Shown: positions 9,541 to 17,863 of the stretch, in pieces
How the letters are laid out: every line of letters begins with the position of its first letter
Numbering within the stretch: position 1 is the first letter of the stretch
Source of the DNA: JAIOPA01 sp964655175
Lineage (GTDB): Bacteria > Eisenbacteria > RBG-16-71-46
DNA length: 22,541 nucleotides
NCBI GenBank assembly: GCA_964655175.1
Contig: CAZZLY010000040.1
Span: 1 to 22,541, forward strand
Direction of reading: 5' to 3'
Made by a program: the position numbers and the translations under genes
Notes under the pieces: model-generated
The model's input: the letters and a program-made list of their open reading frames with translations, nothing else
What the model was told of the DNA's origin: nothing
The model's database searches: none

Positions 9541-11133
9541 ATGACCGCCGCCCTCGACCTGCTCGCGGGACAGCCGCTCATGCTGCTGTTCGTCGTGCTC
9601 GCCGTGGGCTACGCCGTGGGCCGACTGTCGTGGGGCGGGGTGCAGTTGGGCATCGCCGCCGTGCTGTTCGCCGGACTCGCGGCAGGCATGCTCGACCCGC
9701 GATTGCAGCTGCCCGAGTTCGTCCGCAGCTTCGGGCTCGTGTTGTTCGTGTACGCGATCGGCGTCTCGAGCGGCCCTGCGTTCATGGCATCGTTCAAGCG
9801 CCGGGGTCTGCGCGACAGCGCGTGGACGCTGGGGCTGCTCACGCTGGGCGCGGGACTCGCCGCGGCGGGCGGCCGCGTGCTGGGGGTGGCCCCCGATCTC
9901 GTCGCGGGACTGTTCTGCGGCGCACTGACCAACACGGCCGCGCTCGCGGCGTTGCTCGAGCGCTCGGCGTCGGGCGGCAGCGGCGCGGTGGTCGGCTACT
10001 CGATCGCGTATCCGGCCGGTGCGCTGGGCATCGTGCTGGCGTTGGCGGTGGCGCGACGCGTGTGGCGGCACGATCTGGCGCGCGAGGCGCACGGCACGCA
10101 ACTCGCTGTGCAATCACTCCACGTGACGCGGCCCGAGGCGGTGGGCGTACCGCTCAAGACGTTGCTGGCCCAAGGCAACGTCCGCGCGCGGTTCGTGCGC
10201 CGTCGTCGCGGGGATCGTTGGGAACTGCTGCATCCCGACGAGGGCCTCGTGCTCGACGACGTGGTCACCGCGGTGGGTCTGCCCGAAGCGCTCGCCCGTC
10301 TGGCGACGCTCGTGGGCGAGCGTTCGGACGTCCACGAGGATCCCGGCCCCAGTGGACTCGACCTGCGTCGCATCTTCGTCTCCGATCCCGCGGTCGCGGG
10401 CCGCAGTCTGGCGGAGTTGCGCACGTTGTCGCGCTTCGGTGCGCTCGTGACGCGCGTGCGCCGCGGCGACGCCGACCTGGTGCCGGACGGTCGCACGGTG
10501 CTCGAACTGGGCGACCGCGTCCGGGTCATCGCACCGCGCGAACGCATGGCCGACGTCTCGCGCTTCTTCGGCGACTCGTACCGCGCTCTGGGCGAGATCG
10601 ACGCCGTGTCGTTCGGACTGGGCGCGGCGGTGGGTCTGTTGCTGGGGCTGCTGCCGTTCCCGCTGCCCGGCGGCGGCACGTTCAAGCTGGGGCCCGCCGG
10701 TGGCCCGCTCGTGGTGGGGCTGGTGCTCGGCGCGCTGGGCCGCACCGGACCGGTTGTCTGGCAGGTGCCGTACAGCGCGAGCCTGACGTTGCGCCAGCTC
10801 GGGCTCGCGTTGTTCCTCGCGGCGGTCGGCGTCAACGCCGGTACCCCGTTCGCGCGCACGCTCGCGACCCACGACGGCCTGCGCCTGCTGGGTCTGGGCG
10901 CGGTCATCACGGTGGGAGTGGCGGGACTGGCGCTCGTGACGAGCCGCGCGTGGCTCAAGGCCCCGCCGGGCATCGCCATGGGGCTGGCCTCCGGCGTGCA
11001 CACGCAACCGGCGGCGCTGGCGTTCGCGAGCGAGACCACGCGCGACGAGTCGCCCGGGCTCGGCTATTCGACCGTGTCGCCGCTCGCCACGCTCGCCAAG
11101 ATCGTGCTGGCGCAGTTGCTCATCGGCCGCTGA
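9541..11133 (+). CDS. AspT/YidE-family transporter with central TrkA-C domains
   Basis: 530 residues. Hydrophobic segments fill residues about 10-175 and 355-530. The hydrophilic middle (about 186-345) carries two TrkA-C (RCK_C)-like modules, e.g. 'GVPLKTLLAQGN' and 'VAGRSLAELRTLSRFG'. The two membrane halves show the paired motifs expected for an internally duplicated family: 'GALTNTAALAAL' (about 128-138) and 'GVHTQPAALAFA' (about 485-496). The family includes the AspT aspartate:alanine exchanger and the uncharacterised YidE/YbjL proteins, so amino- or organic-acid transport in the inner membrane is likely, with substrate unknown. TrkA-C modules usually bind small ligands and could gate it. 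It lies 7 bases after the S46 peptidase gene. Its stop is 7 bases from the end of the convergent mgtA gene, with no clear terminator between. Confidence 0.88.
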   Translation: MTAALDLLAGQPLMLLFVVLAVGYAVGRLSWGGVQLGIAAVLFAGLAAGMLDPRLQLPEFVRSFGLVLFVYAIGVSSGPAFMASFKRRGLRDSAWTLGLLTLGAGLAAAGGRVLGVAPDLVAGLFCGALTNTAALAALLERSASGGSGAVVGYSIAYPAGALGIVLALAVARRVWRHDLAREAHGTQLAVQSLHVTRPEAVGVPLKTLLAQGNVRARFVRRRRGDRWELLHPDEGLVLDDVVTAVGLPEALARLATLVGERSDVHEDPGPSGLDLRRIFVSDPAVAGRSLAELRTLSRFGALVTRVRRGDADLVPDGRTVLELGDRVRVIAPRERMADVSRFFGDSYRALGEIDAVSFGLGAAVGLLLGLLPFPLPGGGTFKLGPAGGPLVVGLVLGALGRTGPVVWQVPYSASLTLRQLGLALFLAAVGVNAGTPFARTLATHDGLRLLGLGAVITVGVAGLALVTSRAWLKAPPGIAMGLASGVHTQPAALAFASETTRDESPGLGYSTVSPLATLAKIVLAQLLIGR

Positions 11134-11140
11134 CGCGCGC

Positions 11141-13765
11141 TCACGCGGTCGCGATGCGGGCGTAGAACCGCCGCTTCACGACCTCGACCGCGGCCAGGTA
11201 CACGACCACCATGAGCGCGACGAGCGCGAGGTAGGCGGCGGGCAGCGGCACGAACCCGAGCTCACGCCCGAACCCCGTCCAGGGGAGCGCCAACGCCACG
11301 CCCACGACCGCCAACGCGGTGCCGAGCACCCACGGGTGCGGCCGGGCCCGCCACGGCACGCCGGGCGTGCGGATGATGAGCACGACCAGGACCTGCGTCG
11401 CCATGGACTCGACGAACCAGCCGGTGTGGAACAACTCGGGACCGGCGCGGAAGCCGTGCAGCAGGATCATGAACGTGGCCAGGTCGAACACCGTGCTGAC
11501 CGGCCCCACGACCAACATGAAGTCGCGCAGATGGCGGACGTCGAAGCGGTGCGGCCGCCGCATGACCTCGTCCTCGACGTGGTCGAGCGGGATCGGCACC
11601 TCGGACAGGTCGTAGAGCAGGTTGTTGACGAGCACCTGCACGGGCAGGAGCGGCAGGAACGGCAACAGCAGCGTGCCCAGCGCCATGCTCAGCATGTTGC
11701 CGAAGTTGGAACTGGTGCCCATGAGCAGGTACTTGAGGATGTTGCCGAACGTGCGGCGGCCCTCGCGCACCCCGCGCAACACGACGCCCAGATCGTGTTC
11801 GAGCAGGATCAGGTCGGCCGCCTCGCGTGCCACGTCCACCGCGCCGTCCACGGACAGGCCGACGTCGGCCGCGTGCAGGGCGGGCGCGTCGTTGATCCCA
11901 TCGCCCAGATAGCCCACGACGTGCCCGCGCCGCTGCAGCGAACGCAGGATGCGGCTCTTGAGTGCGGGCGAGACGCGGCAGAACACGTTGGCCTCCTCGC
12001 AGCGCACCGCGAACGCCGGGTCGGCGAGGCCCTCGAGTTCGTGCCCCAGGAGCAGGGCCCGCACGGGCATGCCGAGCGCTTCGCACAGGTGCCGCGTGAC
12101 GCGCTCGTCGTCTCCGGTGACGATCTTGACCGCGACGCCGAGTCGGCCGAGTTCGGTGAGGGCCGCCGCCGCCGAGGGCTTGGGCGGATCCTCGAACGCC
12201 ACCATCCCGGCCAGCACCAGCGCCGATTCGTCGTCCACGACGGCGTGCGGATGATCCGGCGCGGTGCGCTTCCACGCCACGCCCAGCACGCGCAGCCCTT
12301 CGCGCCCGAGCGAGGCGACGCGCTCGCGACAACGCTCGCGCAGGTCGTCCGTGAGAGGACCCACCGTTCCGCGATCGTCGAGTTCGACCTCGGCCGAGAG
12401 CCGCAGCACGTCCTCGAACGCCCCCTTCACGATGAGCACGCGTTGCGTGCCGTCCTCGGCCAGCACCGACAGCCGGCGGCGCTCGAAGTCGAACGGGACC
12501 TCGTCGAGTTTGCGCCAGCCCGCGAGGTGTTGGTCCGGCTGCGCGAGGATCGCCTCGTCGAGGGGACTGCGCAGGCCCGTCTCGAGTCGGCTGTTGAGCC
12601 ACGCCCAACGCAGCACGCGCGCACTGGGCTGCCCCTGCGCGTCGAGGCTGTGCGCGACCCGCACGTGGGCCTCGGTGAGCGTGCCCGTCTTGTCGGTGCA
12701 CAGCACGTCCATGGCGCCCAGATCGTGCACCGCGCCCAGTCGCTTCACGATGACGCGCGCCGCCGCCATGCGCATCGCACCGCGCGACAGCGTCACGGTG
12801 ACGATCATGGGCAGCAGCTCGGGCGTGAGCCCGACGGCCAACGCGACCGCGAACAGGAACGACTCGAGCCACGGCCGATGGTGAAGCGCGTTGACCAGCA
12901 GCACGAACAGCACCATGCCCAGTGCCACGCGCAGCACGAGCAGTCCGAACTCGCGCAGGCCGCGCTCGAACGCGGTCGCAGGCGGGGCGTGACGCAGGCT
13001 CTCACCGATGCCGCCCAACAACGTGCTCGGCCCGGTGCGACACACGAGCATGCGCGCCGAACCACTCACGAGCGAGGTCCCCATGAACAGCGCGTTCATG
13101 GCGGCGCTGGGGTCGCGCACCGTATCGGGCAGGTCGAGCGCGTGCTTCTCGACCGGGAACGCCTCGCCGGTGATCGAGGCCTGATTCACGAAGCAGTCGT
13201 CGGCCTCGAGCACACGGCCATCGGCGGGCACGAGCGATCCCGCCGAGAGCTCGACCACGTCGCCGGGGACCACGGCGTCGCGCGGTACCTCGCACACGAC
13301 GCCGTCGCGCACCACTCGGGCGCGCACGGCGACCGAGGCCTGCAGGCGTTCGGCGGCACGCCCCGCGCGATGCTCCTGGAACGCATCGAGCGCCACGCTC
13401 GTGGCGACCACCAGCGTCACCAAGAGGAAGCTGGCGCGGTCCCCGGTGGCGGCCGAGACCCCGGCCGCGAACAGCAGCAACACCACGAGCGGGTTGCCCA
13501 ACCGCTGCGCGATCTGCCGCAGGAACCGGCTCGCCGGGGGCGACGCCAGACGATTGGGGCCGTGCCGGGTCAGGCGTTCACGCGCCTGCGTTTCCGACAG
13601 GCCCAGTCCCTCGGTCGCGAGCGAGGCGCAGCACGCGCCGAGCGGCCCGCTCCAGAACGGCGATGCTCGCGAGGGCTCGGGCGTCCCCGGCGGATCGTGG
13701 CGTTCCGGGGCGGGCGCGTCGGCGGGGTGGGGGGCCACCCCGCTTCGATCGCGAGCGCCTTTCAC
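11141..13765 (-). CDS. mgtA: Magnesium-translocating P-type ATPase (MgtA type)
   Basis: 874 residues, similar in length to MgtA, a P3B ATPase that imports Mg2+ using ATP. Seen in order: N-terminal cation-ATPase region ('LSETQARERLTRHGPNRL'), first membrane pair, actuator TGE motif (199-201), 'CTDKTGT' with phosphorylated Asp358, the hinge 'GDGINDAPAL', and a C-terminal membrane domain with 'NNLLYDLSEVPIPLDHVE' and 'FHTGWFVES', close to E. coli MgtA. GTG at 13765 is chosen because AGGA sits about seven bases upstream and it leaves a 28-base gap after the CBS gene. An upstream ATG at 13846 would overlap that gene by 53 bases and add an unconvincing Arg/Pro/Ser-rich extension. It is probably co-transcribed with the CBS gene before it. 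No MgtA-type leader is visible between the two. Confidence 0.93.
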   Translation of the reverse strand: MKGARDRSGVAPHPADAPAPERHDPPGTPEPSRASPFWSGPLGACCASLATEGLGLSETQARERLTRHGPNRLASPPASRFLRQIAQRLGNPLVVLLLFAAGVSAATGDRASFLLVTLVVATSVALDAFQEHRAGRAAERLQASVAVRARVVRDGVVCEVPRDAVVPGDVVELSAGSLVPADGRVLEADDCFVNQASITGEAFPVEKHALDLPDTVRDPSAAMNALFMGTSLVSGSARMLVCRTGPSTLLGGIGESLRHAPPATAFERGLREFGLLVLRVALGMVLFVLLVNALHHRPWLESFLFAVALAVGLTPELLPMIVTVTLSRGAMRMAAARVIVKRLGAVHDLGAMDVLCTDKTGTLTEAHVRVAHSLDAQGQPSARVLRWAWLNSRLETGLRSPLDEAILAQPDQHLAGWRKLDEVPFDFERRRLSVLAEDGTQRVLIVKGAFEDVLRLSAEVELDDRGTVGPLTDDLRERCRERVASLGREGLRVLGVAWKRTAPDHPHAVVDDESALVLAGMVAFEDPPKPSAAAALTELGRLGVAVKIVTGDDERVTRHLCEALGMPVRALLLGHELEGLADPAFAVRCEEANVFCRVSPALKSRILRSLQRRGHVVGYLGDGINDAPALHAADVGLSVDGAVDVAREAADLILLEHDLGVVLRGVREGRRTFGNILKYLLMGTSSNFGNMLSMALGTLLLPFLPLLPVQVLVNNLLYDLSEVPIPLDHVEDEVMRRPHRFDVRHLRDFMLVVGPVSTVFDLATFMILLHGFRAGPELFHTGWFVESMATQVLVVLIIRTPGVPWRARPHPWVLGTALAVVGVALALPWTGFGRELGFVPLPAAYLALVALMVVVYLAAVEVVKRRFYARIATA

Positions 13766-13793
13766 ATGGCCGTCCTGGCCCCGACCGTGATCG

Positions 13794-14303
13794 TCAGGCG
13801 AGCGTCGAGGCGACCGCGACCAGCTGCTCGGATTCGGCCTCGGCACCCGTGCGGTGCGCGCTGATGCCGCGCATCGTACGCATCACGTCGTGCGGGTTGA
13901 GATGGGGTTTCGTGGGACTCCAACCGCTGCGCGTCGCCATGATCAGATCGTTGATGGACAGCACGCCGATGAGCGAACCGTTCGCATCCACGACCGGGAG
14001 CCGCCGCAGATGCTCGCGCTCCATGACGGTCATCGCATCCATGACGCTCTGCTCGGCCCGCACGGTGAACGGGGTGCGCGCCATGATCTCGTCCACGCGG
14101 CGTTCGTGGGGCGCCTTGTCCGTCGTCGCGAGCGCCATGCACACGTCGCGGTCCGTGACCATGCCCAGCACCTTGCGCGTGCCCGCAGCGACCACCGGCA
14201 CCACGCCGCAGTCCCGGTTCCACATGATCATCGCCGCGGCCCTCAGGTCCGTCCCGGGCGCGCACGTCGCCACCTCGCTCTGCATCAGGTCCCGCACCTT
14301 CAT
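13794..14303 (-). CDS. Tandem CBS-domain protein
   Basis: 169 residues forming one Bateman module. CBS1 (about 1-60) has 'DRDVCMALA' after 'VLGMVT'. CBS2 (about 72-128) has 'MEREHLRRLPVVDANGSLIGVLSINDL'. A C-terminal tail of about 40 residues has no recognised domain. CBS pairs typically bind AMP, ATP or related adenylates, and in several Mg2+ transporters they sense Mg2+ or Mg-ATP. No enzyme or membrane domain is attached, so it would act as a soluble sensor. GGGAGGA seven bases before the ATG is a strong ribosome-binding site. It precedes mgtA by 28 bases on the same strand, which makes regulation of magnesium uptake plausible but unproven. About 195 bases between the start and the N run (14304-14498) must hold the promoter; I could not identify one. 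Confidence 0.9.
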   Translation of the reverse strand: MKVRDLMQSEVATCAPGTDLRAAAMIMWNRDCGVVPVVAAGTRKVLGMVTDRDVCMALATTDKAPHERRVDEIMARTPFTVRAEQSVMDAMTVMEREHLRRLPVVDANGSLIGVLSINDLIMATRSGWSPTKPHLNPHDVMRTMRGISAHRTGAEAESEQLVAVASTLA

Positions 14304-14498
14304 CGCGTCCTCCCGTCCGGGGCCCGCTGGGCGTGGGCGCACAGCTCCGCCCCGGAAGGGATTGATGCAGAGGGCGTGCCGCGGCCGCCACCGCGCCAAC
14401 GCGCGAAGTTCCAAGGGTGTCCGCGCACACCGCCCACGTCCGGCGCTGACAATCCGGCACGCCGCCGTGCCATGCGGACACCGCCGGAAGGACCGTGG

Positions 14499-14598
14499 NN
14501 NNNNNNNNNNNNNNNNNNNNNNNNNNNNNNNNNNNNNNNNNNNNNNNNNNNNNNNNNNNNNNNNNNNNNNNNNNNNNNNNNNNNNNNNNNNNNNNNNN
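14499..14598. other. Assembly gap (100 N)
   Basis: A second run of exactly 100 undetermined bases. It removes the 3' end of the GH30 gene and an unknown amount of sequence upstream of the CBS gene. Both flanking genes are on the minus strand, but operon continuity across it cannot be claimed. Confidence 0.98.
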
Positions 14599-16212
14599 CT
14601 CGAGCGGGAACCGCCACGTCTGGACCGCCTGGGCGGGGACGTGCAGGCGCGCGGTGCGTGCACCCACGACCACGTCGCAGTCGAGTGCGCGCTCGCCGCG
14701 GTGGAACACGAGCAACGTGAGCGTGCGCGCATCGGCCGATCGCACGGCGGTCGCGTGCAACTCGTCGGGCGCCAGCCCGGCGCCGCGCACACGGGTGGCC
14801 ACCACGCGGTCGCCCGGGCGCACGTAACGCGTCGCGTGCGCGAGCACGTCGTACACGGGCGTGCGGTACACGAACCCGGTCGCGGGGTCGATCATGATCG
14901 GCGCGCCGCACAGGTTGCCCTCGTGGTTCGGCCCGCCGCGCGAGTCGAGCACGAGGTTCCAGTCGATCCAACCCACGAAGCCGTGCTGCAGTCCGTCCAC
15001 GAGATCGCGCGCGTAGCGGTGGACGGGTGCGTAGCGGGGATGCGCGGGCTTGTCGGCGGCGGACGCCCAGTACCAGCCCCAGTCGGTCGCGCCCTCACGC
15101 CACCACCATGCGTCGTCGCGCCAGCCCAGGAACCGTCCTCCGGGCGCGTTGTCCGCGTTGCCGATGCCGTCGATGCAGCCCTCGGTCATCAGCATGGGCT
15201 TGCTCGGGTCGATCGCCTGCAGGGCGTCGAGCACGTCGCCACAGGCGCTGGCGGTGGCGCTGTACCAGTGCAGCGCGGAGCCCCACGTGTATCGCGAGGC
15301 GAGCGAGTCCTCGAACACGGCGCGCGCGTACTCGAGCGCGGCCGCTTCACGGTTCTGGTCGTACTGCAGGATGCGCACGCCCGTGCCCGCGAGCGCCGGG
15401 CCCAGGTGCCGGCCGATGTACGTGCGCAGCTCGGCGCTCGACATCTCCATGCTCTCCCATTGGCCACCGACGCCGAGGGGTTCGTTGACCGGCGTCACGC
15501 CCCACAGGGGCACACCGGCGGCCGCATAGGCGTCCACGTAACGGCGCACGTAGCGCGCGAAGGTGGGGTAGTGGTTCGGCTGCAGCGATCCGCCACGCTT
15601 GCCCTTGTCGTAGTAGAGACCGTTGTCCTTCATCCAGGCGGGCGCGGTCCACGGACTCGCCACGATCGCGAGGTGCGGTTGTCGGCGCAGGGCGTCGCGC
15701 AGCAGCGGCAGCAGGTCGTAGGTGGGGTCGAGCGCCCCCGCGAAACCGGCGGAGTCCGGCGCGATCGAGAACGAGGCGAGCAGGGTGTCGCCTGCGACCT
15801 CGGCGTACGAGTAGCGCCCCGCCACGGAGAAGTCGCACGACCCCATGTGCGTGCGCGCCATGGTGAGGTCGAGCCCCGCGGGGCCGAACAACTGGTCGAG
15901 CACGTGCTCGCGCTGCGCACGTGGGAGTGCCGCGAGCACGTGGGCCGACGCCTCGGTGAGTGCACCGCCCAGCCCCGCGATCGTCTGTCGGGCCGAGTCC
16001 GGCGCCACCTCGATGACGACCGCGGCGGAGGCTCCTTCGGATCGCCAGCGCGGCGCGGTCATCGCACGCAGGCGATCGCCCGCGTCGGTGGACTGCACGA
16101 ACGCCGGCCGCGGCGCTCCCAATGGATCGGGTGTCGCGGGAGCGGCCATCGCCTGCGGGGCGAGCAGCACGAGCCCCACGAGTGGGACGACACGACGAAG
16201 AGTGGGCGACAT
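14599..16212 (-). CDS. Secreted GH30-family glycoside hydrolase (3' end in gap)
   Basis: 538 residues are visible. A signal peptide (MSPTLRRVVPLVGLVLLAPQAMA) precedes a GH30 (beta/alpha)8 barrel with side beta-domain. Signatures include 'QTIAGLGGALTEASA' at the barrel entry, 'MARTHMGSCDFS', 'SPWTAPAWMKDNG', acid/base Glu244 in 'VTPVNEP' and nucleophile Glu344 in 'MLMTEGC', then 'GFVGWIDWNLVLD' and a C-terminal beta-domain ending '...VQTWRFPLE' at the gap. The pattern resembles the glucosylceramidase / beta-1,6-glucanase branch (GH30_1 and GH30_3-like) rather than the xylanase branch, so a retaining beta-glucosidase or beta-glucanase is likely. The frame probably ends within a few codons inside the gap, since family members usually stop soon after this strand. 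GGGAG lies about five bases before the ATG. Confidence 0.9.
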
Positions 16213-16284
16213 GACGGCTCCCGGGCGCGAAGGGGGAATCGGTGCGTGACCCGGACACTCTACGCAATCCGCACCCCGCACCCA

Positions 16285-16299
16285 ACGGACCGTGTCCGT
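16285..16299. promoter_or_regulatory. Small inverted repeat in the GH30 / envelope-protein divergent spacer
   Basis: ACGGAC-CGT-GTCCGT is a perfect six-base inverted repeat with a three-base spacer, placed in the 207-base region between two divergent genes (16213-16419). It could be an operator serving either gene. It is short and GC-rich enough to occur by chance, and no promoter elements are clear beside it. Confidence 0.2.
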
Positions 16300-16419
16300 G
16301 CATGGTCAGGGTGGCCCATTGCATGCGAGGGCCTGACGTGGGCAACCTGCGCGCATCCCCCGCACGTCCACACCGGGCGGCACGGCCGTCCGAGTACCCA
16401 CGACCCGGAGGGAGATCCC

Positions 16420-16974
16420 ATGAAACGCTTGCTGCTCGCCCTGCTCGTCCTGTCGAGTCTCACGCTCGTCACCGTGCCGACGCACGCCGCCTCGATCGGC
16501 GCCAACTTCGGCTTCACGCACTACCTGCCCTCGAGTGGCGACGGGTTGTCCGTGATCGGGATCCCGAACACCGGGACGCTCGGCCTGTTCGCACCGGGGC
16601 TGCGCGTGACCCAGCCCATCGGCGCTTCGGGGCAACAGTGGCTGGTGTTCGACGGCGGGCTCACCACAATGTCGGCGAGTGGGAACAGCCTGCACATGCT
16701 GGGGCTGTTGATCGGCTACCAGTACGCGTTCTCCGACGCCGAGAGCTCGCCCTACGTGACCGTGGGGGTGGGGCTCAACTCGGTCGGCGGCTCGGGATTG
16801 TCCTCGGTCGGCAACGCGGTCCTGGGCGGCGGGCTGGGGGTGCGGCGGCGACTGCCGCACGGCAATGGCGCGCTGCGAGCCGAACTGCACGTGGACCACG
16901 AGTTGGACTCCGACAACACGTCGGCCTCGCTCACGGCGATCGGCCTCAAGTTGGGGTTCGACCTGGATCTCTGA
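16420..16974 (+). CDS. Small exported, probably outer-membrane beta-barrel protein
   Basis: 184 residues. A clear signal peptide (MKRLLLALLVLSSLTLVTVPTHA) is followed by about 160 residues rich in Gly, Ser and alternating hydrophobic residues. Examples are 'SIGANFGFTHYLPSS', 'PYVTVGVGLNSV' and 'SLTAIGLKLGFDLDL', as in amphipathic strands of small eight-stranded barrels. The terminal residue is Leu rather than the usual Phe. I do not recognise a specific family, so no function is assigned. GGAGGGAG about five bases before the ATG is an excellent ribosome-binding site. It diverges from the GH30 gene and converges on the next gene, with a shared hairpin between them. Confidence 0.8.
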   Translation: MKRLLLALLVLSSLTLVTVPTHAASIGANFGFTHYLPSSGDGLSVIGIPNTGTLGLFAPGLRVTQPIGASGQQWLVFDGGLTTMSASGNSLHMLGLLIGYQYAFSDAESSPYVTVGVGLNSVGGSGLSSVGNAVLGGGLGVRRRLPHGNGALRAELHVDHELDSDNTSASLTAIGLKLGFDLDL

Positions 16975-17005
16975 GTCCTCGCGCGCTCCGACCCCGTGAA
17001 ACACT

Positions 17006-17035
17006 TCGGCCCCCTTCGCGAACGAAGGGGGCCGA
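17006..17035. terminator. Strong hairpin between convergent genes (bidirectional terminator)
   Basis: A perfect 13-base stem (TCGGCCCCCTTCG paired with CGAAGGGGGCCGA) closes a four-base loop (CGAA at 17019-17022). It lies 31 bases after the stop of the small barrel-like protein and 24 bases after that of the opposing gene. Neither side has a long T run; on the minus strand the following bases read GTGTTTC. Its position and stability support a shared terminator. Confidence 0.7.
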
Positions 17036-17059
17036 GGTCATGTTGCGATGAGGCGTGGC

Positions 17060-17737
17060 TCAGCGAGCCATCAGCTGCTTGAGACGGCCCCACGAGGTCT
17101 TCTGCGTCGGGACGACCTGCTGCGGGCCGAACACGACCTTGCCCTTCGAGGCGATGTCCGTGACCCACACGCACGGGCCCTTCATGCCGACGCCGAACTG
17201 CGCGTGACGGGCGGGGTCGTTGATCAGGGCCTGCGTGACCGAGAAGTTACCGGCGGCCGGCATCGGGATGCGCGTCTCGATGACCGACGAGAAATCGGGC
17301 GCGAAGTCGCGGATGTACACGTAGCAGTCGTAACCGGCGACGAGCGTGTTCTGCGAGACGTTGCCGATGAAGGTCAGCGTCTGGCCGGCGAGCGTGCCGT
17401 CGAACTGCGCGTAGAGGTTGGCATCCATGGACTTGTTGCCCGTGGCGCCCGGGCCACCCGAGGGGGTGTACCAGAACGGGTTCGGGTCGCCGATCGTGTT
17501 CGGCGTGAACGTCCACGAGCCGCCGCTGAAGGAGGCGTTCAGGTCGGCGATGCCCCAGCCGGAGCCGAAGACGTAGCCGCCGCCGTTGGCGGGGATCTCG
17601 AACACGTTCATGAAGCCGTACTGCAGATTCACGTTGTCGACGTTGTACGTGACGGCCTGGGCAGCGCCAGCGACCATCGTGCAAGCGACGACAGCGCCCA
17701 GCAGCGCGCGGCGAAGAGCCTTCTTCGCAATCATCAT
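17060..17737 (-). CDS. Small secreted protein of unknown function with C-terminal WGRLK tail
   Basis: 225 residues. The N-terminus begins MM, with a basic region and a signal peptide ending near 'MVAGAAQA'. The mature part is rich in Gly, aromatic and Asn residues with strand-like stretches ('VTYNVDNVNLQYGF', 'GGSWTFTPNTIG', 'LAGQTLTFIGNVS'), suggesting a beta-sandwich resembling carbohydrate-binding modules. I recognise no catalytic motif. Two cysteines occur in the mature part ('YDCYVYI', 'GPCVWVT') and could form a disulfide. The chain ends '...TSWGRLKQLMAR'. GAGGAG eight bases before the first ATG of the MM pair decides the start. Valine is mostly GTC and alanine GCT recurs six times, unlike neighbouring genes, which together with the strong ribosome-binding site suggests high expression. 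The 85-base leader begins at an AT-rich promoter. It is monocistronic and ends at the hairpin shared with the previous gene. Confidence 0.78.
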   Translation of the reverse strand: MMIAKKALRRALLGAVVACTMVAGAAQAVTYNVDNVNLQYGFMNVFEIPANGGGYVFGSGWGIADLNASFSGGSWTFTPNTIGDPNPFWYTPSGGPGATGNKSMDANLYAQFDGTLAGQTLTFIGNVSQNTLVAGYDCYVYIRDFAPDFSSVIETRIPMPAAGNFSVTQALINDPARHAQFGVGMKGPCVWVTDIASKGKVVFGPQQVVPTQKTSWGRLKQLMAR

Positions 17738-17822
17738 TGCCTGTACTCCTCTTCGAAGATGTGTGGGCGGCAGCCCGGTTGGCAACACTCCTTGAATGCG
17801 ATGAAGCAGGAGCGATGTACCC

Positions 17823-17863
17823 ATAATGAACTATGTTGCCCTCCCGAACAAAGTCTTTTGTTC
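17823..17863 (-). promoter_or_regulatory. AT-rich promoter with overlapping palindromic operator candidate
   Basis: On the minus strand TTGTTC (17851-17846) and CATTAT (17828-17823) form -35/-10 candidates with a 17-base spacer (three and four consensus matches). They sit upstream of the strongly translated secreted gene. Overlapping the -35 is a perfect inverted repeat, GAACAAA-GTCT-TTTGTTC (17846-17863, seven-base arms, four-base spacer). The surrounding 17820-17885 stretch is markedly AT-rich for this genome. The geometry suits a repressor or activator site; the regulator is unknown. A weak hairpin role is possible but the stem is short. Confidence 0.5.

Noticed and set aside
13766..13846. 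Longer mgtA start at ATG 13846
   Set aside because: It would overlap the CBS gene by 53 bases and add an Arg/Ser/Pro-rich leader. GTG 13765 has a well-spaced AGGA.
11336..13864. Very long plus-strand open frame opposite mgtA (over 800 codons), and similar long antisense frames opposite other genes
   Set aside because: High GC makes stop codons rare on the opposite strand. The translations are rich in Arg, His, Gln and Ala with no family motif, while the mgtA frame carries every catalytic signature.
17738..17824. Upstream ATG at 17824 for the small secreted gene
   Set aside because: It overlaps the -10 candidate, lacks a ribosome-binding site and would put 29 extra residues before a clear signal peptide.
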